Source: Pygmaiobacter massiliensis (GTDB taxonomy: Bacteria > Bacillota > Clostridia > Oscillospirales > Ruminococcaceae). From it: DNA of 64,000 nucleotides. This document shows positions 60,093 through 64,000 of this stretch, one piece after another. The notes beneath the pieces are model-generated. The model was not told where the DNA came from. It saw nothing but the letters and a program-made list of their open reading frames with translations, and searched no databases. Both the position numbers and the translations under genes were made by a program. The DNA lies in the NCBI RefSeq assembly GCF_900199435.1, contig NZ_OAML01000003.1, positions 1,009,166 to 1,073,165 of the forward strand, read 5' to 3'. How positions within the stretch are numbered: the stretch's first letter is position 1; every line of letters begins with the position of its first letter.

Positions 60093-61997
60093 ATGTTATT
60101 TCAAACCACTGAAGTTCACGAGGCACTGCGCGAAAAGGTTCGGGCCTTTGCAGAGGCAGAAGTTAAACCCATTGCATTTATGCTGGATCAGCAGAATGAG
60201 TTTCCCACTGAGGCTGTCAAAAAGATGGGAGAACTGGAGCTGATGGGCTTACCTTACCCCAAAGAATACGGTGGGGCAGGGATGGACGTTTTAAGCTACG
60301 CCATCGCAGTAGAGGAGCTTTCTCGTGTAGACGGCGGTACCGGCGTTATCCTTTCGGCTCACACTTCGCTAGGCTCGTATCCGATTGCCGCATTTGGTAC
60401 CGAAGAGCAAAAACAAAAATATCTCGTGCCGCTGGCAAAGGGCGAAAAAATCGGTGCGTTTGGATTAACAGAGCCTAACGCCGGCAGTGACGCGGGCGGA
60501 ACAGAAACCACCGCAGTGCTGGAGGGCGACCACTATCTACTCAACGGCGGCAAAATCTTTATCACCAATGCCGGTAAAGCAGATATTTATGTTGTGTTTG
60601 CCGTTACCACGCCGAATATTGGCACAAAAGGCATCAGTGCTTTTATTGTGGAAAAAGGCTGGGAAGGCTTTACCTTTGGCGATCATTACGACAAAATGGG
60701 CATTCGTTCTTCCGCTACGGCCGAGCTGATTTTTAACGATGTAAAAGTACCGAAAGAGAATCTGCTCGGTAAAGAAGGCCAGGGCTTTAGAATTGCAATG
60801 GCAACACTGGATGGCGGCCGCATCGGCATTGCCGCACAGGCGCTGGGAATTGCGCAGGGGGCTTATGAACATGCACTCGAGTACTCGAAAGAGCGTGTTC
60901 AGTTTGGCAAACCTATCTGTCAGCAGCAGATTATCGCGTTTAAACTGGCGGATATGGCCACCAAGTTGCGCTGTGCAAGAATGTTGATTTACAGCGCAGC
61001 CGAGCTGAAAGAGAACCATGAGCCGTATGGTTTGGAATCTGCGATGGCAAAGCAGTATGCCTCAGACATTGCACTGGAAATTACCAATGACGCCGTGCAG
61101 ATTTTCGGCGGCACCGGCTACCTCAAAGGTATGGAAGTTGAGCGCGCTTACCGCGATGCGAAGATTTGCACTATCTATGAGGGCACCAATGAGATTCAGC
61201 GTGTCGTGATTGCCTCTCACATTATCGGCAAGATGCCGAAAGAGCAGGTCGCATTTGCAAAAGCAAAAGGCCCGGAGACCGGTGCCCGCAAAAAGGTGAT
61301 GCTCAAAGAGGGAACCGCGGAAGAGCGTGTCAATACTCTTGTAGAAGCACTGAAAAAAGACGGCTACGATTTTACGGTTGGCATTCCTCTTGACACCCCC
61401 ATTGTAGAGGCAGAGCGTGTCGTCAGCGCTGGCAAGGGCATCGGCCCCAAAGAGAATATGAAACTAATAGAAGCACTCGCCAAAGCGGCAGGTGCAGCCA
61501 TTGGCTCTTCGCGCCCTGTGGCAGAAACGCTGCAATATGTGCCCCTTAACCGCTATGTTGGTATGTCCGGGCAGAAGTTCAAAGGAAACCTTTACATCGC
61601 TTGCGGCATCTCTGGTGCAGGCCAACACTTAAAAGGCATCAAAGAAGCAAGCACTATCGTAGCAATCAATAACAACCCCAATGCGCGCATCTTTAAAAAT
61701 GCCGATTACGGCATCGTAGGGGACGTAGAAGAGATTCTCCCCCTGCTGACCGCGGCACTGGATAATGGCGAAGAAAAACTGCCTGCGCCCCCGATGGTGA
61801 AAATGAAACGCTCGGTACCCAAAGAGGCTGCCCCCAGCTACCCGCTGTATGCCTGCAATGGCTGTGGTTACGAGTATGACCCTGCTTTGGGCGACCCCGA
61901 GAACGACATTTTCCCTGGCACTTTGTTTGACGCGCTGCCCGAAGAGTGGATTTGCCCCGACTGCGGCGAAGCAAAAAGTGAGTTTATCCCCGTCTAA
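60093..61997 (+). CDS. Acyl-CoA dehydrogenase - EtfA FAD domain - rubredoxin fusion
   Basis: 634 residues in three parts. Residues 1-380: acyl-CoA dehydrogenase with [29 protein letters not shown] and the catalytic Glu in [10 protein letters not shown]. About 385-575: FAD-binding half of electron-transfer flavoprotein alpha ([57 protein letters not shown]). 585-634: rubredoxin with CNGCGY and CPDCGEA (four Cys). AAAGGAGG. No EtfB gene is nearby. It pairs with FprA 36 bases downstream, which takes electrons from rubredoxin; a bcd-type oxidase to O2 is a good hypothesis. Confidence 0.9.
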   Translation: MLFQTTEVHEALREKVRAFAEAEVKPIAFMLDQQNEFPTEAVKKMGELELMGLPYPKEYGGAGMDVLSYAIAVEELSRVDGGTGVILSAHTSLGSYPIAAFGTEEQKQKYLVPLAKGEKIGAFGLTEPNAGSDAGGTETTAVLEGDHYLLNGGKIFITNAGKADIYVVFAVTTPNIGTKGISAFIVEKGWEGFTFGDHYDKMGIRSSATAELIFNDVKVPKENLLGKEGQGFRIAMATLDGGRIGIAAQALGIAQGAYEHALEYSKERVQFGKPICQQQIIAFKLADMATKLRCARMLIYSAAELKENHEPYGLESAMAKQYASDIALEITNDAVQIFGGTGYLKGMEVERAYRDAKICTIYEGTNEIQRVVIASHIIGKMPKEQVAFAKAKGPETGARKKVMLKEGTAEERVNTLVEALKKDGYDFTVGIPLDTPIVEAERVVSAGKGIGPKENMKLIEALAKAAGAAIGSSRPVAETLQYVPLNRYVGMSGQKFKGNLYIACGISGAGQHLKGIKEASTIVAINNNPNARIFKNADYGIVGDVEEILPLLTAALDNGEEKLPAPPMVKMKRSVPKEAAPSYPLYACNGCGYEYDPALGDPENDIFPGTLFDALPEEWICPDCGEAKSEFIPV

Positions 61998-62033
61998 TAA
62001 AGACGGTACAATTGATGCAAGGAGGCATTGACT

Positions 62034-63236
62034 ATGTATTGCTATCGCAAAGTGACCGATGACCTTTACTGGGTAGGCGGCAATGACCACCGGCTGACCC
62101 TGTTTGAAAATATCCATCCGATTCCTCGCGGCGTTTCGTACAACGCCTATCTGCTGATGGACAAAAGCACCGTGCTGTTTGACACGGTGGATTGGTCCGC
62201 CAGCCGCCAGCTGATTGAAAACGTCGAGCATCTGCTCGCCGGGCGCGCACTGGATTATCTCGTCATCAACCACATGGAGCCCGACCACGGTGCTTCCATT
62301 GAAGAAATTGTGCTGCGCTACCCGAAAGTGAAAATTATCAGCACCGAAAAAGCGTTCCTCTTTATGCGGCAATTTGGCTTTTCCATCGAGGGCCGCACCA
62401 TTGAGGTAAAAGAAGGGGACACCCGCAGCTTTGGCAAACATACGGTTACCTTTGTTGCGGCGCCAATGGTCCACTGGCCGGAAGCAATGGTTACCTTTGA
62501 CACCACCAACGGCGTTTTATTTTCCGCAGACGCGTTTGGCTCTTTTGGTGCACTGGATGGTAAGTTGTTCAACGATGAGCTGAATTTTGACCGCGACTGG
62601 ATTGATGATGCACGCCGTTACTACACCAATATCGTGGGAAAATACGGCCCCCATGTGCAGGCGCTGCTGAAAAAAGCAAGCACCATCGATATCAAAATTA
62701 TCTGCCCCCTTCATGGACCGGTGTGGCGTTCTGATTTTGCTTACCTGTTAGACAAATACGACAAATGGAGCCGCTATGAGCCGGAAGAAAAAGGCGTGAT
62801 GATTGTCTATGCTTCGATGTATGGCAATACCGAATCTGCTGCTGGCGCACTGGCAGCCCGCCTTGTAGAAAAAGGCATGACCAACGTGGTGATGTATGAC
62901 GTTTCCAAAACACATGTATCGTACCTGATTGCTGAAGCCTTCCGCTATAGCCACATCGTGCTGGCATCGGTAACTTACAACCTGGGCATTTACCCGGTAA
63001 TGCACAACTACTTGATGGATATGCAGGCTCTTCACCTGCAAAACCGCACAGTTGGCATCATTGAAAATGGCTCTTGGGCGTGCAAATCCGGCACGTTGAT
63101 GCGCGATTTCATCGAAGAAAATATGCGCGGTATGAATGTGCTTTCCGACGGCGTGACCATGGCTTCTGCTATGAACGAAAACAATCTGCCGGATCTTGAA
63201 TCACTGGCAAATGCTTTGATGGATTCGATGAAATAG
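62034..63236 (+). CDS. fprA: FprA-type flavodiiron protein (A-type flavoprotein)
   Basis: 400 residues. Diiron beta-lactamase-like domain with INHMEPDHGASIEE (HxExDH), APMVHWPEAM, SADAFGSF and CPLHGPVW; C-terminal flavodoxin domain with MIVYASMYGNTESAAGAL for FMN. These enzymes reduce O2 to water or nitric oxide to N2O with electrons from rubredoxin. ATG 62034 has AAGGAGG. The gene upstream encodes a rubredoxin domain, so both proteins likely act in oxygen defence. Confidence 0.94.
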   Translation: MYCYRKVTDDLYWVGGNDHRLTLFENIHPIPRGVSYNAYLLMDKSTVLFDTVDWSASRQLIENVEHLLAGRALDYLVINHMEPDHGASIEEIVLRYPKVKIISTEKAFLFMRQFGFSIEGRTIEVKEGDTRSFGKHTVTFVAAPMVHWPEAMVTFDTTNGVLFSADAFGSFGALDGKLFNDELNFDRDWIDDARRYYTNIVGKYGPHVQALLKKASTIDIKIICPLHGPVWRSDFAYLLDKYDKWSRYEPEEKGVMIVYASMYGNTESAAGALAARLVEKGMTNVVMYDVSKTHVSYLIAEAFRYSHIVLASVTYNLGIYPVMHNYLMDMQALHLQNRTVGIIENGSWACKSGTLMRDFIEENMRGMNVLSDGVTMASAMNENNLPDLESLANALMDSMK

Positions 63237-63408
63237 CCACCTTTATCTTTTGATATGACGGGCTGAAGCATTCTAAAAGGAAGAGTAGCCTTTCGCAAAC
63301 GGGTTGCTCGCAATAAGAATAGAACGCAGAACCTCTTTCTTGTGCCGGTGCTCCAGCACGCCTCATATAATCTCCAGAACAATCGCCTTATAAATTTCTC
63401 CAAATATA

Positions 63409-63453
63409 AAACCACTTGGCCTGTTCCTTTTGGCCGAGTGGTTTTATTTTTTT
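63409..63453 (+). terminator. Terminator downstream of fprA
   Basis: AACCACTtGGCC pairs with GGCCgAGTGGTT, followed by TTATTTTTTT. Confidence 0.88.
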
Positions 63454-63673
63454 GCGGTAGAGCAAAAGTGCCAGAACAGTTTTGGGTGCTATTCGTGACA
63501 AATAAATGGCACAATTTCTATGCAAAAGCGAGAAAAGCGGAAAAAAGCAGCTAAGATTATCTCAACAGACGTAAATCGATTGAAAAAAGTACTGGAAAAG
63601 CTATAATGAAATTTGAAAATAGGGATAATGGGCTACTACGCCCATTTGTAATAGTATTTTTTCTGCTTACCTT

Positions 63674-63693
63674 ATATAACATAATATAACATA
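63674..63693. repeat. Tandem 10-base repeat upstream of the last gene
   Basis: ATATAACATA occurs twice without a gap, about 90 bases before the start codon at 63783. The one-helical-turn spacing fits a direct-repeat protein site; it could also be part of an AT-rich promoter. Confidence 0.5.
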
Positions 63694-63782
63694 GATGTAT
63701 TTGGTAGACTTTTTTATGCAGCGCCGGGTAGCGGTATCTTATAACGACACATCATAAAAAGACAACCCGGGGAGGAAAGCGA

Positions 63783-64000
63783 ATGACGCAAAAAAAGCAA
63801 ACAACAGAGCTGGAGCGCAAATTGCATTCGGCGTTTTTGCTACTTTCTACTCTAGTAATCCTGCTTTCTCTCGGGGTAACGCTTTATTACGACGTGACCC
63901 GGCAGAAAAAAGATACCGATGCCATCATCAGTGGTACGGCTGCTTATATCGCGATGCTTCCCGGTGTGGTGACGATGTTGGAGGAAGGCTATCCTGACCC
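63783..64000 (+). CDS. N-terminus of a membrane-anchored protein, possibly a sensor, partial
   Basis: The frame is open from ATG 63783 (GGGGAGG site) to the window end, 72 codons. A charged start (MTQKKQTTELERKL) is followed by one membrane helix (residues ~16-37) and an outside segment YYDVTRQKKDTDAIISGTAAYIAML. This layout suits the start of a two-helix sensor such as a histidine kinase or diguanylate cyclase, but no enzymatic domain is in the window, so this is a guess. Confidence 0.6.
   Translation, partial: MTQKKQTTELERKLHSAFLLLSTLVILLSLGVTLYYDVTRQKKDTDAIISGTAAYIAMLPGVVTMLEEGYPD

Larger units (their letters stand above)
63237..63782. other. Gene-free stretch after fprA
   Basis: Contains a terminator (63409-63453) and a 10-base tandem repeat (63674-63693). 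A 70-codon frame at 63342-63554 crosses the terminator and is not supported. Confidence 0.55.

Noticed and set aside
63342-63554. 70-codon frame after fprA
   Set aside because: It runs through the terminator hairpin at 63409-63453 and lacks a ribosome binding site.

Overview
The window looks like chromosome from a spore-forming, strictly anaerobic, low-to-mid GC Firmicute, most likely a gut Clostridia of the Oscillospiraceae/Ruminococcaceae type. The support is a SpoIIID regulator, a SleC-like SpoIID-domain cell-wall enzyme, an iron-sulfur L-serine dehydratase, an FprA flavodiiron protein, a clostridial acyl-CoA dehydrogenase-EtfA-rubredoxin fusion, GlpP, YtrA-type regulation, AGGAGG ribosome binding sites and Ser/Ala-rich lipoprotein linkers. 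There is no rRNA, tRNA, CRISPR array, insertion sequence or phage module that I can support, so species-level placement is inference.

Layout. 1-2167: envelope-stress type genes (end of a DUF1700-like protein, DUF4097, PspC, LiaF-like), closed by a terminator. 2266-5260: YtrA-type GntR repressor with promoter and operator, then an ABC ATPase and two membrane subunits. 5319-7852: exonuclease III and two membrane proteins. 7959-11736: an iron-siderophore type ABC importer (minus strand) diverging from a LysR regulator, with a Fur-like box between them. 11799-16683: GlpP, an acyl-ACP thioesterase, two-subunit L-serine dehydratase, a YczE-type membrane protein and a zinc phospholipase C-like protein. 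16790-18912: UMF1-type MFS transporter and an orphan LolD/MacB-type ATPase. 18992-21682: ECF sigma factor, anti-sigma protein and two membrane proteins. 21888-25041: small multidrug export protein, LemA and a DUF2207 protein. 25311-28538: GalE, a sugar nucleotidyltransferase and a NahK-like sugar kinase. 28899-34836: EamA transporters, a YaiI protein, a tiny repeat lipoprotein and a large SpoIID/PG-binding/M15 protein. 34965-35237: spoIIID.

35702-41131 holds the least understood cluster: a TetR regulator with its own operator, followed by an operon of a membrane protein, a phytoene-desaturase/retinol-saturase-like flavoprotein, a ferredoxin-reductase plus [2Fe-2S] protein, and a second membrane protein that appears to be a distant paralogue of the first. 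41466-50436 is a LacI-controlled sugar operon (Rbs-type ABC importer, two Gfo/Idh/MocA dehydrogenases, two xylose-isomerase-like TIM barrels). That enzyme set fits oxidation-dependent (3-keto type) glycoside or rare cyclitol breakdown. 50627-50795 is a truncated second copy of the spoIIID start, about 95% identical to the real gene. It ends in a stop codon right after the recognition helix.

50804-59646 is a cellobiose/cello-oligosaccharide system: GH1 beta-glucosidase and GH94 cellobiose phosphorylase on the minus strand, and a LacI repressor, lipoprotein binding protein and two MalF/MalG-type permeases on the plus strand. Three near-identical 17-bp LacI-type boxes and one further palindrome lie in the divergent region. 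No ATPase is encoded with this importer. 59996-63236 links an acyl-CoA dehydrogenase-EtfA-rubredoxin fusion to FprA, a plausible route from acyl-CoA or rubredoxin electrons to O2 or peroxide reduction. The window ends inside an unidentified membrane-anchored protein.
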